DNA of 64,000 bases, from positions 199,876,050 through 199,940,049 of the forward strand of contig NC_133662.1 in the NCBI RefSeq assembly GCF_037893015.1, given 5' to 3'. Shown piece by piece: positions 39,199 to 49,451 of this stretch; position 1 is the first letter of the stretch, and each line of letters starts with the position of its first letter. The translations under genes and the position numbers were made by a program. The DNA is from Macrotis lagotis (lineage: Eukaryota > Chordata > Mammalia > Peramelemorphia > Peramelidae). The notes beneath the pieces were generated by a model. The model was not told the DNA's origin. It searched no databases and saw only the letters and a list, made by a program, of their open reading frames with translations.

Positions 39199-39355
39199 GG
39201 GGTAGCTAGGTGGTATAGTGGATAGAGCACCGGCCCTGGAGTCAGTACATGAGTTCAAATCTGGCCTCAGACACTTAATAATTACCTAGCTGTGTGACCT
39301 TGGGCAAGCTACTTAACCCCATTGGCTTGCAAAAAAACCTAAAAAATAAATAAAA
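39199..39355 (+). mobile_element. tRNA-derived SINE inside the SYPL1 pseudogene
   Basis: Head 'ggggtagctaggtggtatag', B-box-like 'gttcaaatctggcc', tail 'cctaaaaaataaataaaa'. 'ataaatggataggca' before (39184-39198) and 'ataaacggataggca' after (39356-39370) are the duplication. It splits the AFAYPF segment of the pseudogene. Confidence 0.93.
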
Positions 39356-39556
39356 ATAAACGGATAGGCAAAAGCAGCTTCAATTGTCTCATTTTTAGGA
39401 GGACTCTGACTTGAGCAGGAAACTAGGAAACTTGCTCTGTCCTTAAAGCTCCACAAGTGGCAAAACAAAAATGGAAGCTACCCACTGCAGAATCTTGAGG
39501 AAGCTGAGTGGCTTCTTAAACAGGTTGAAGGGAAGTCACACCTAGCAGGCCCATCT

Positions 39557-39838
39557 GTGTATGGAAATTCTATTTCATTTCCAATAGTACAATAGTATTC
39601 CACTACTGTCATATGCTAGGATTTGTGAAGTCATTCCCCAATTCATGGACATTCTTTTTTTCTAAGTTTTGGTTTTGTTTTTTCACCACAACATAATTGT
39701 TATAAATTTTGATTTTTTTTTAATTGAACCTTTTCTCCTTTCTTTGAGTATGGGTCTAGTGGTACTATAGCTTGGTCAAAGGGCATGAACTGTTTAGACA
39801 TTTTTTGGTGTGTATAATTCCATATTGCTTTCTATCAT
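39557..39838 (-). mobile_element. Older L1, antisense 3' part (left of inserted LINE)
   Basis: 'agtacaatagtattccac', 'gtcattccccaattcatgg' and 'ggtcaaagggcatgaactg' are antisense L1 ORF2 C-terminal text, as in 5380-5600. The element is cut by the non-L1 LINE and resumes at about 41155. Confidence 0.75.
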
Positions 39839-41165
39839 GGTACTTTGTGTCAATTTCATGATGTCATACTTGGATGATAGATGATGCTTTCCTGATTTCT
39901 TAGTCATTAACAAAGTAAAACAAGATTGTGTCCTTGCTCCCATGCTTTTTACCATGATGTTTTCAGTCACATTATAAAACACCTTCACTGAGTATGAACA
40001 TACCAAGACCAAAGTGAAGGGAGTGTTGGTACATTTTTTTGTTTTCAGATGATTGTGCATTCAATGCAAATTCTGAAGCTGAGATGCAACAAAATATGAG
40101 TCAATTTTATACTACTTGTGCTAACTTAGATTTAACAATTAACCTTTTTAAACTTTTTTATTTATTTAAGGCAATGGGTTAAGTGACTTGTCCAAGGTCA
40201 CACCACTAAGTAAATATTAAATGTCTGAGGTCACATTTGAACTCAGGTCCTCCTCACTTCAGGGCCAGTGCTCTAGCCACCGTGCCACCTAACTACCCCT
40301 TAACAATTAACTTTAAGAAAACACAGGCGCTCCATCAGCCAGCACCACACCTTCCATATGTAGAACCATCGATTATAGCCAATGGAGAAGTTCTGAATAT
40401 CATGAATATGTTCACTGGCTTTGGTATTGTACTTTCCAGGCAAGTACTCATTGATAGTTAAGTTAACACTCATATGCCAGAGTATTTGAGAAACTCCAAA
40501 AGAAATTGGCAGAGAAGAGATATTAGACTGACTAACAAGAAGGTCTACAGAGCCTTGTTATGCTGACTTCATTGCTGTTTAAATTGTCTTAGGAAGATTA
40601 TGAAGATCACTGGGCAGGATATGAGGTCTTTTCTCAAATTAAATTGTCAAGCATTAAATGTTATTATAAGGAATGTAATTACAATGACCTGGCCACATTG
40701 TTCAAATACCAAAGATATGCTTGCCAAAAGACTATTTTATGGAGAACCCACACAGGGCAAGGGTTCATAGTGGTGTAAGAAGCAGCAATACAGTCACACC
40801 CTGAAGATCTCTCTTAAGAACTTTGGAATTGATTGTGTAGCATGGGAGATAGTGGTACAGGACTTTTCAGCATGTCACATCCTCATCAGAGAGGGTGCTA
40901 TACTCAATGAGCAAGTCAGAACTGAAGCAATTCTAAGGAAATGTGAACTATGTAAATTAGAATAGCCACCCAGTTGTTCATATGGACCATTTGTGCCTGA
41001 CCTGTGGCAGAACATTCCAAGCTTGTATTGGTCTGATTAAGCACAGTAGGTCACACAGCTACTTGTCTTTAACATAGTGATGTCATTTTGGTATTCTTCA
41101 GAAGCAAAAGACAAGAGCATCATGATTGTGTCCATTCTCAGATCTACAATCAGAGCAGCAATGTG
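39839..41165 (+). mobile_element. Non-L1 LINE: reverse transcriptase and C-terminal zinc-finger-like region (decayed)
   Basis: Translations in shifting frames give the RT palm: VNKVKQDCVLAPMLFTMMF (the QGCVLAP block), then SDDCAFNANSEAEMQ with the catalytic box as FSDD in place of FADD, then LTIN, a SINE, then QALHQPAP, PYVEPSI, NGEVLN and FTGFGIVLSRQ. Further on come LKVSLKNFGID and a C-x2-C motif followed by F.ACIGLI.H.R.H, a zinc-finger-like C-terminus. This is an RNA-copying mobile element unlike L1. The clade is not certain (RTE-type or a CR1/L2 relative are candidates). It is 5' truncated and has many stops. Confidence 0.8.
40144..40299 (-). mobile_element. tRNA-derived SINE inside the non-L1 LINE
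   Basis: Minus-strand copy; 5' end 'ccacctaactacccc'. Perfect duplication 'ttaacaattaac' at 40132-40143 and 40300-40311. It splits the RT between LTIN and HQPAP. Confidence 0.95.
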
Positions 41166-41435
41166 TTGTTTTTTCCCACACTCCTTCTAATTTCTGTCAT
41201 TTTCATTTTTGTCATCTTTGCTATTTTTTTATCTTTGCCATTTTGCTGATGAGTATGAAATAAAATCTTATAGAATTACTTTAATTTTCACTTATCTCAT
41301 TATTAGTGATTTGAAGTTTTTTTTCAAATAACTAATTCACCTCGGTTCTTCTCTTGAGAACTGTCTGTTCAAATTCTTAAATCATTTGCTAATTCACAAA
41401 TGAGTCTTAATCTTACCCACTAATTCTATTATTAA
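41155..41435 (-). mobile_element. Older L1, antisense 3' part (right of inserted LINE)
   Basis: 'agcaatgtgttgttttttcc', 'attagtgatttgaagttttt' and 'actgtctgttcaaattctta' continue the antisense L1 of 39557-39838 in the expected order (compare 19690-19900 and 50000-50210). Confidence 0.75.
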
Positions 41436-42640
41436 AATGTAATCCCCTGGATGGTAGGGACTATCTTAATTTTATCTGGAACACAATTAATACTTAATAA
41501 ATATATGTTGATTCATTCCCTAGCAGACAGAAACAGATTGATGAAGCAAAGATATTCCCACTTCTCTATATAGGAAGAAGGAATTCAACATATGGTCAAG
41601 ATAGGTTTTGTGAGATACCACTGGCATACTTAAGTTGAAGAATTGAAATAGCACTTTGAAACATAGAAAAAGTCTTGACTTTTGATGGTAATAATAATAA
41701 TAATAATAGTAAAGGTGATAAACATAGAAAGATAAGTTTGGGAGGGCAAAAAGATAATCTTTATCATTTTTAATAATGTTTTTTCAAGATAATGGTATTT
41801 CTACTAATAATAAATTGTCTAAAACATACTTAAAACTCTGCTAATGAGAGTATATGTGATTTGTTTCTGCTCCTCCTTAATAATAAAATTCTAAGTTTCC
41901 CATAATTATTCATTTTCCTTTTGCAAAATGGAATTGAGTGGAACTGTTAATGAGAAAAAAATATAATCATGTTTGGGCAAAGAATAATGGACAAATACAA
42001 CAAACAGAAAACAGACTACTCAATCATCAAATTATCTATTAATCATAACACACCCCATGCACCAAAAAGTGAAATGTTTTCAAAGGTTCTCCCACATACA
42101 CCTTAAATTCACTAGTCACTCCTGGAAACCATACCCTTAGAGAAAAAATGAAGTTACCAATATTCATCCACCCAAGAATTGGAGAATTAATCTTTTATTT
42201 TATGATAAATTTATTTAAATTGTCAATAAAGCACTGACTGAAGAGAAATGGAACAAAAACTTTGATATTCCAAGGATGATCATTATCATTGCATATATGA
42301 TTTTGATACCTTCCTGCAAGACCTCCTATACCTATATTTTTACAGTTCAAGAATTCATATTTTATCTGCCCTAAGATTGGATGCTGAATAAAATGAACCA
42401 CTTTTGCTAAATACTAGACTATGCTGTAATGTACACATGACAGAGGCATTTAATTAAGAGGGTCATGAATGGACCTAAAGTAATTATTTCTTGGGTTTTC
42501 TCTTGGAATGAAAATCATGATTTCATTTCAAGGGAAGAGAATTAGGACAAGACAGTTTTCTTCCTCTGAGGCTCACCCAAAGGTGAGTTTCCTCTGAGCA
42601 AACAGAAACAGAGAGTTCCTGGAGCGACAAATGTTGATTC
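41436..42640. other. Upstream region of PLPPR4, no gene seen
   Basis: AT-rich, apparently single-copy sequence apart from a short TAA run at 41690-41708. No repeat family recognised. It could contain distal regulatory sequence for PLPPR4. Confidence 0.5.
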
Positions 42641-42735
42641 TTCAGAAGAGAGAGAATAAGCGACCTAGCCCTCAGCTCTACTACTGCAGAAAAACCAGGG
42701 TCCTTCCTCTCCTTTTCTGGGAGTAATAGGTTTCT

Positions 42736-42743
42736 TGACGTCA
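42736..42743. promoter_or_regulatory. Perfect cAMP response element (CRE) palindrome
   Basis: TGACGTCA within the longer palindrome TTGACGTCAA (42735-42744), 281 bp upstream of the first PLPPR4 start codon. It is the consensus site for CREB/ATF factors and fits a neuronal, activity-linked gene. That it works is inference. Confidence 0.6.
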
Positions 42744-43012
42744 AGCCTCAGAACTGCTGTAAAACACTTTGGTATCGCTAGAGCTAGGGAGAGCTGAGGG
42801 AGAGGGAAGCTGGAAGAAGGGAAAGGAGCCATTGAAGAACAATTTTGAGGGTTGGGTGGGTGGCAGGAAGTCTCTGAAGAGAGGAAATTGGAGACAGCTT
42901 GTTGGGGAGCAGAGAGAAGGGGGTCAGAAAAGACCCTGAAGCTTGGAACTGAAAGCCCTGTGGCAGCAGTGCTGCAAAGAGGGGGTGGGGAGAGGCGAGA
43001 GGACGCTGCTGC

Positions 43013-43030
43013 ATGCATGCAGCGCGCTGA
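43013..43030 (+). other. Short upstream ORF overlapping the first PLPPR4 start
   Basis: ATGCATGC holds two ATGs four bases apart. The one at 43013 opens a five-codon ORF ending in TGA at 43028-43030 and overlaps the ATG at 43017 in another frame. Both have a T at -3, a weak start context. It could reduce use of the long N-terminal form. Confidence 0.5.
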
Positions 43031-43250
43031 CTCCCAAAGCGTCCAGGGGGAATGTGACATCAGCGCCGGGCGCTGGCGGCTGAAAGAGGCAGCAGCAGCA
43101 GCAGCTCTGCTCCGAAGTGCCTCGAGCTCGGCGCCCCCTGGAGAAGACCCCCGACCCTTGCCCAACGCAGGCATGTCGGCCAAGGAAAGGCCAAAGAGCA
43201 AAGTGACCAAGGACAGCGTCACCTTACTACCTTGCTTTTATTTCGTGGAG
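43017..43250 (+). CDS. PLPPR4: PLPPR4 first coding exon (phospholipid phosphatase-related 4, PRG-1)
   Basis: PLPPR4 is a six-pass membrane protein of the lipid phosphate phosphatase superfamily, brain-enriched and postsynaptic at glutamatergic synapses, where it dampens lysophosphatidic-acid signalling; its family lacks normal phosphatase activity. The exon encodes 78 codons. The ATG at 43173 starts MSAKERPK, then KDSVTLLPCFYFVE, the known N-terminus entering membrane segment 1. The upstream in-frame ATG at 43017 gives a 52-residue extension beginning MQRA and containing GECDIS, which I recall also in the long human form. A six-Ala run follows. The 43173 ATG has G at -3, the better context. 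The exon ends GAG|GTGAGT, phase 0. Exon 2 is not in the window, so the gene is partial here. Start choice between 43017 and 43173 is open; gene identity is firm. Confidence 0.93.
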
Positions 43251-44639
43251 GTGAGTCAAGGGGCCCAGACTCTGGGGAGAGCTCCAACCTAGGGCGAAAG
43301 CATATTGCAGGTTCTCCCACCGCGAGCTGCCCAGAGGATTCAGCACTTGGACAGCGCAACGCTAAAGACAGTTGGCAAGCAAACCAGCTTGCGTCTGCCC
43401 CTCCAGATGCCAGGCTTATTCGGGGCGCGTTTATCTTCGTTCCATTCCTATGGTAGAAAGTCTGGGTGTCAGTCTCTGTACACTTCGAGAGCATTCGATG
43501 CCAGGGTGGTATGAGCTGAGGTGGCCTGTATAGATGGGATACCTGTGTGAGTGGAGACTTCTCTGGGCCGTGAGAAAGCGTCTAAGTCAGCTGGTGATTA
43601 TGTCTGTTGAGAGTGTATAATGTAGCATTGTTTCAATGCATTTTGTCTACTCATTGGACATCTAGGATGCTAGAAGACCCTATTTTCCTCTAGTTAGAAT
43701 TTTGTGTGCATATAGGTTAGGTATGACCCATTAGGTACAGTAGGTGAATATTTCTATAGCATCAGATTTATTTGGATGATTTTTAAAGCTTTTCTTATGT
43801 CCTTATTAAGATGATGCTCACGTCTACTTCTAAAATTGGATTTGCACCATCTGGGTAATAATCTACTGCCCCTTTACGATAGAGAAAATTGTGCCGATAA
43901 TTTACATCAGCTGACTTTTGAATGATTGATATATGCATATTTATTCCATAGAGAGAAAAAGCTATATGGGAAAGCAGTTGACATGTAGGAGGATTTGAAA
44001 TTAACTATTAACTTGAAAAAATGCAGAATTTAGAAGAAGAATAATTTATGGAAGGTTTGGAGAGACTGACAGCTAAGGGGATTCCATACACTGTGGTTCA
44101 TTGCAATGGGAAGACATGTTTGAGCAAAAGGTTTATTAAATCATAGCTAAGTATGGATGAAAGGAGGAAGACTTGTTGGATTAACTATTTGGAGAAAAAT
44201 AGATAAGAAATGGAAATACGTTTTATGCAATTCAAGGTGAGGTCATTTAAAGAACTGCTAATAAACGTGCTTGTATTATTAATTTTTTTTCTTTGGCCTT
44301 CTAGCTCAACATGGAGGCTTTACATTTAAAAATACAAGGTACCAGGAATGATCACTGCCCTGAAACTGAGGGGTGATTTCACACTTTCTTGCAACTGACA
44401 GTACACAGTGAAGTTTCTCTTGGAAGTAACAAACAAAAACATCATTATTTTGGTGGCTTGTATAATTTGTAACTAATAAAAGAGTGAATCATTCCACCCA
44501 GGCACATCTAATTCTCTTTATTCTTTACTTCACTCCAGTGTCACATCACTCCCACAAAAAAAAAATTGCTTAGTCTTATTTACTTCATTTTAATTGAAGA
44601 ATATCAGTGTCTTATCAAAGAAAATACATAGATAAATAG

Positions 44640-44800
44640 TTAAAAGGCATCTTAGAAATCATCTAGTCTAACCTCCTCATTTTACAGGTCAGGAAGCTAA
44701 GGCCTAGAGGAAAAATGATTTGCTCACACAGGTGGCAGAGCTAGGATTTAATCCAAATCTTCTGACTCCAAATGCAGCACTCTTGCTACTCAACCTCAAC
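44640..44800 (-). mobile_element. MIR-like SINE remnant
   Basis: 'aatcatctagtctaacctc', 'cattttacaggtcaggaagc' and 'ggtggcagagctaggattta' in reverse MIR order, ending in 'cttctgactccaaatgcag'. Confidence 0.7.
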
Positions 44801-44857
44801 CTCACCAGCTTAATGGAATAATACAATATGGGGGGAAATAAGATTTAAAAAAAGATC

Positions 44858-44861
<4 letters not shown>

Positions 44862-44912
<51 letters not shown>
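44862..44912. repeat. (TA)n microsatellite
   Basis: About 25 uninterrupted AT units. Confidence 0.97.
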
Positions 44913-44917
<5 letters not shown>

Positions 44918-45684
44918 AGCTTGGGTTTCAAAGTCCCTATATACTGCAGTAACATAATTTCCATCTCACAGTAGGGGTTGATAGCTTTATAAAAAAAAGT
45001 ATTTATTATATTTTATCCACAGTTAGGAAACAATAGAATGATTCTGAGACTCCATTGAGGGACTATGCTTATATCTGAAGCCAATTTGGAACAGAGGATT
45101 CAAACTTTAATGTGGATTTATTAGTCAAATGCTTGAGAAAGGGTACAACAAGGAAAATTAAAGAGATGACTTAAAAAATGTTTTCATGTGTTTTCTCCCC
45201 TCTAAGAATTATCTATTCCCAAAAAATGCATATCAAAATTTAATTCTCTGAATGTCACATGTGATCTATATCATTTCTGAGACAAGTCAAGTCAATTCAA
45301 GTCAATTAGCATTAAGTAGTACCTCATATATCCAAGGAGTTATCTTGCTTTGACTATTAATGTCTTACAATATTTGAATTTATTTGAATGTGTTAGAAAT
45401 GACAAGAAAAAAAGGTCCTATATTTAACATATTCATCTTGACCTCTTCAGATGCCCTCTGTAGCTCTATCATATTGGTCAATTCTAGAAATATTTTACTT
45501 TAAAAACATTCATATACCAAGAAAGATAGTAAACCTATATGGAATTGGCTCTAAGAAATGTGTCATCTTCATACATGAAAACTAAAAAACCCAGGTAAAA
45601 GATGGAATTCTGTAGATGGCAACAGAACATACCTTCTCACATAGCACTTGAAAGCATACAGAAGAAAGCTCCTTTGGAGCTGTG

Positions 45685-45880
45685 TTGTAAGTAGAGCTAG
45701 TTCAAGTCAGGAAAGTTAACTTCAAGCTTTGACCCTACCACTTATTAACTGAACTTCTTTGGACAGTTCATTTCATTTCTTTGTGCCCCAGTTTGCTTTT
45801 GCCTAAAACTGGGGACATAATTTGGTATGCTTTACCTCATGGCTATCATAAAGAGTTTTGTAGATAAAGGTGAGCTCTTT
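45685..45880 (+). mobile_element. MIR-like SINE remnant
   Basis: 'gctttgaccctaccactta', 'cagttcatttcatttctttg' and 'gccccagtttgc' follow MIR sense order. Confidence 0.6.
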
Positions 45881-46799
45881 TGGAATATTATAGAATTACT
45901 ATAAAATAAAAATAACATTCACTTTTTTCCTTTTGAGGGTAAATGGTCATAGCTTAGAAAGGCAAGTAAATTTTTGAGAGTAATGATGTCTTGGATAAAA
46001 GTCAATTTCCCCAAAATTTTAATGATTAAAGAACAAAATAATAGTGATTCTTCTTTCCCCTATGATAACAATGGAGAATACTGACTGGAGAATTGATCCA
46101 AACAGTTAGTATCTTCAGACCTTTAGTAAAGATCCAAGGTAAAGATCACTAAAACAACTGAGCCTTGGGTTTTTTTGTCTCATATAAGGAAAAGGGAACT
46201 AGATGACCTCTGAGGTTCCTTCCAGCTTCACATCTTTGATCCCAAAATCCCTATTGAAAATGTCACCCATTTTACTTCTCTGTGGTCTTTGATCAAGATT
46301 TAAGGGGGGAAATCTAACATAAAAAATAGGGAAAAAACCATTTCATGTGAAAGTTTGTGAGAATCTTATTAAGTCCTTTTTTCCTCCTAGTGTCTCACAT
46401 GGTTTGAATGAGCTCTTCATGGTATTTTAACATAGAAACCAGATATCATGAACTCTCAAACTGTGGACAAGAAGAAATATAGATTAAGCCTGAATCAGAT
46501 TTTGGCAAGAAAATGCAATTCTATTCCATCTCCACAGAGATTGGTACAGTTGTTACCTAATCTTGGAGAGCCAAACTGAATAGAGAATTGTTTGAGTTCA
46601 TCTTTAGTACACAAGGCTCTTGAAAGTTCAATAGGGCTTAAACCTTCCCTTTAGTAGGCATGAAGTACCCTCTATCAGAAGGAATGATGGGGTACCTCCC
46701 TGAAGAGATACATACAATGGTGAAGTTACTTCTTTTGTCCAAGCCTGATGTAGGGAGTAAAGTGATCAGTGATGTGAGATAAGACTGGAACAGATCCCA

Positions 46800-46935
46800 G
46801 GGATCAACTAATCTTCGTCATATATTGGTTGAAGAACCTAAAGCATAGGAGAGGAAAATGACTTGCTTGTGTCACAACATGATGCATCAGGATTACGATT
46901 TGAACTCAAATTCTCTGATTTAGGATATGCTGTGA
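46800..46935 (-). mobile_element. MIR-like SINE remnant
   Basis: 'aggaaaatgacttgcttgtg' and 'gatttgaactcaaattctct' in antisense MIR order. Confidence 0.55.
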
Positions 46936-46964
46936 TAAAATATAGCATATTATATAATTATTTC

Positions 46965-47150
46965 TATATTATAATAGAAAAAGTACTCGTTTTAGAATCA
47001 GAAGACACAGATCTGAACCTTGACCCTCTCTGATACTACATTTGTGAACTTGAGAAATCATTTCAATTCTCTAGGCCTTAGTTTTCTTACCTAGAAAATG
47101 TGGAATAGGATGATAAGAGAACTCCATTTTATGATTTCTAAGGCTCCTTC
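46965..47150 (+). mobile_element. MIR-like SINE remnant
   Basis: 'ttttagaatcagaagacaca', 'catttcaattctctaggcct' and 'cttacctagaaaatgtgg' follow MIR sense order. Confidence 0.65.
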
Positions 47151-47201
47151 TTATAATACCCATGACTTAGCCCAAACATCTTAAAGTTGATAAACAGGTC
47201 A

Positions 47202-47303
<102 letters not shown>

Positions 47304-47449
47304 CACACCCTCTCTCTTCCTATTTGTCTTTGCTTTCTCTACCCTCAAAGACCACATGATATTTTACCTCTCTTAGAGTCATTACCATAATCTGCATTAT
47401 AGTCTTCCTTTCTAATTTTTTTTCTTTCTACTACACTATAAGTTCCTAG

Positions 47450-47720
47450 AGAATAAGGAGGGATCAGGAGCTAGATGGACAGAGCCTTGGGTCAAGAATC
47501 AGAAAAAAATCTGAGATCAAATTTAGACTCAGACATATACTAGTTTTGTGACCTTGGGCAAGTCAGTAGATCTGTATATCTCAGTTTCCTTGACTATAAA
47601 ATGAGGATAGTAATGGCACCTACTTCATAGGATTATATGAAGATCAAATGAAAATAAATTTATAAGGGCTTAGCACAGTATCTGGCATATAGTAAATCGT
47701 TAATAACTGCTTCTTCCCTT
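47450..47720 (+). mobile_element. MIR-like SINE, fairly complete
   Basis: tRNA-like head ('agctagatggacagagcctt'), 'gtgaccttgggcaagtcagt' core, 'aaaatgaggatagtaatggc' and 'agtatctggcatatagtaaa' tail, all in sense order. Confidence 0.75.
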
Positions 47721-47884
47721 CTCATATCTTTGATGTTCTTAGCTTAAAGCTTTGAATATAATAGCAATTCAAAATATTCTTTTGTAATAAATAAAAGGAA
47801 AGTTTTATATACCAGCATATTCACAATATTAATTTTTAATGAAATTTCTATTCTAAAACCTTAGAATTCATGTAGAAGAGGAGA

Positions 47885-48090
47885 AAATGGTGAATTTGGA
47901 ATTAAAAAAAACAGGTTCAGATCTAAAATCTGATACTTATGAGCTATGTGATAATGGGCAAATCATTAAATCTCTCTGACCCTGTTAGCTTGTCTGAAAT
48001 AGGGAATACAATAATACTGTGATGATCAAATGTAATGATGTATATAGGGTCCTTTGCAAACCTTGGGTGTTCCAAAAAGCATGAGTGAAG
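47885..48090 (+). mobile_element. MIR-like SINE remnant
   Basis: 'aacaggttcagatctaaaat', 'gggcaaatcattaaatctct' and 'gggtcctttgcaaacctt' in sense order. Confidence 0.65.
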
Positions 48091-48544
48091 TTTGAAGCCA
48101 TTAACATTATTAATTGCACCATTAAAATGTTAATAGTAAAACTTAGAACTGCACTAGGACTTCAAGATATTGCATATATATGCATATATATGTAGATATG
48201 TACTAGACATAAATACACATATAGATATGTGTGTATTGTTCCCAAAAGTCATATGTAAATATTTGTGGGAATCTATAATTTTGTGGGAACCTGTAATTTC
48301 AAAGCTAAAGGAATTGCCTAGTATTGAAAATTCTTCTAGAGATGTTGATTGTCAACTGTTATAAGTGGTATATTCTTAATATATTAAGATAAGTTACTAT
48401 GTTGCACTAAAAGTTTAAGTGATTTGCCCAAGACCATAGAAATAAACAGACTTTAGCACAGATCTTTTTGCTTCCCAGGTATTCACTCTATCCTCAATGT
48501 AACAGTCTTTATTATCATATCATTCTGTATGAACATTAAATTTT

Positions 48545-48965
48545 AAAATGCTTTTTTTCTTTTTAAAAGAATTTTTTTGCTTTTGAAACATCTCTCCCAC
48601 CTCACCACCCACAATAAAAAGGGGAAAAAAGAACAAATCTTTTGAAACAAACACATATGGTTAAGGAAAACAAATTCCCTCATTGGTAATGTTCAAAAAA
48701 TATGTATCATCTGCTAGGTGAAGCTATCACACTTTCTGGAGATGGAGAGTGTTTTTCATCATGGATCCACTGGCATCTTAGTTAGCCATAACATTGATTA
48801 GAGTCCTTAAGTCTTTCAAAGTTGTCATCACAATGTTATTGTTATTTTTATTGTATGAATTTTCCTCTTGGTTCTGCTCACTTCACTCTACATCAACTTA
48901 AGCAGATCTTCTAAGGTTTCTCTTAAATCATTCCCTTCATAATTTCTTATAGCACAATAGTAGAA
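48545..48965 (-). mobile_element. Older L1, antisense 3' UTR
   Basis: 'cttggttctgctcacttcac', 'cattcccttcataatttct' and 'tatagcacaatagt' are antisense L1 3' UTR to ORF2-end text. Probably the same element as 49740-50640, split by SINEs. Confidence 0.7.
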
Positions 48966-48989
48966 GTTGTCGTAGTAGTACTGGTACTA

Positions 48990-49400
48990 GTAGTAACAAT
49001 GATACTAATATAGCTGACATTTTATTTAAAGTTTCAAAGTTTTCAAAGCACTCTGCAAATGCTATCTCATTTTATCTTAACAAGACCCTTGGATTTGGCA
49101 TGCCATTATTATTTCTATTTTTTACAGATTAGAAAATTAAGAGTTTAAACAATAATAATGATAGCAGTAATAACTAGCAGTTAGATACTATCTACTATAT
49201 GCTAAGCACTGTACTAAATACTTTACAAATATCAACTCATTTGATCCTTACAAATAACCCTGTAAATTGTATTTAAATCCCCCATTTTACAAATGAAAAC
49301 ACTTGGGCAAACAGATGAAGTGACTTGCCTAGGGTCACAGATCTAGTAAATGTCGGAGGCTAGATTTGAACTCAGGTATTTATGATTCCAAGTTTACTCC
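48990..49400 (-). mobile_element. Two MIR-like SINE remnants in tandem
   Basis: 48990-49140 ends 'ttttacagattagaaaat'. 49145-49400 has 'cattttacaaatgaaaac', 'agtgacttgcctagggtcac' and 'gatttgaactcaggtattta'. Both are antisense MIR order. Confidence 0.65.
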
Positions 49401-49451
49401 AGATCTACTTCCTAAATCTATAAACTGCAGATATCTATTGCGACACATTGT

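Larger units (their letters stand above)
37343..39553 (-). pseudogene. SYPL1: Processed pseudogene of synaptophysin-like 1 (pantophysin)
   Basis: SYPL1 is a four-pass MARVEL-domain vesicle membrane protein. On the minus strand, 39530-38653 follows its protein order: KKPLSFLKILQWVASIF near the N-terminus, FATCG after a frameshift, KNETIEAAFAYPF, a loop with LCN.PC, GDFSSSTQLYVTFSVLVFQY (membrane segment), WLVSI and LAKAL with stops, CYFDSMTSMRSLN, GGGNA, FVCKETRLHS and a terminal APPTGM before the stop at 38653. Introns are absent, several stops and frameshifts are present, and a SINE splits it. 38652-37343 would be its 3' UTR, ending in A-rich sequence. 'tctgtgt' at 37336-37342 and 39554-39560 may be the target-site duplication (short, tentative). 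Identification is from memory of the human protein. Confidence 0.85.
42950..43450. promoter_or_regulatory. GC-rich island over PLPPR4 exon 1 (probable promoter)
   Basis: GC and CpG density rises sharply against the AT-rich surroundings (runs such as 'gcagcgcgctga', 'gcgccgggcgctggcggc'). The coding exon lies inside. No clear TATA box is seen, typical of CpG-island promoters. Confidence 0.65.

Noticed and set aside
38919..39230. 103-codon minus-strand ORF as a live membrane-protein gene
   Set aside because: It is the open part of a SYPL1 retrocopy with stops and frameshifts on both sides, and its first residues come from the inserted SINE.
42852..43016. Extension of the PLPPR4 frame upstream to an ATG at 42852
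   Set aside because: The frame is open, but the peptide has no recalled counterpart in other PLPPR4 proteins; the MQRA start at 43017 is the more likely limit.
42665..43222. 185-codon open frame on the minus strand opposite PLPPR4 exon 1
   Set aside because: It is the GC-rich shadow of the real exon, has no recognisable domain, and mirrors the coding strand.
44307..44336. Possible PLPPR4 exon 2 after a good acceptor (TTCTAG at about 44306)
   Set aside because: The sequence after it does not encode the expected LPILASS membrane segment, and the possible exon is only about 30 bases.
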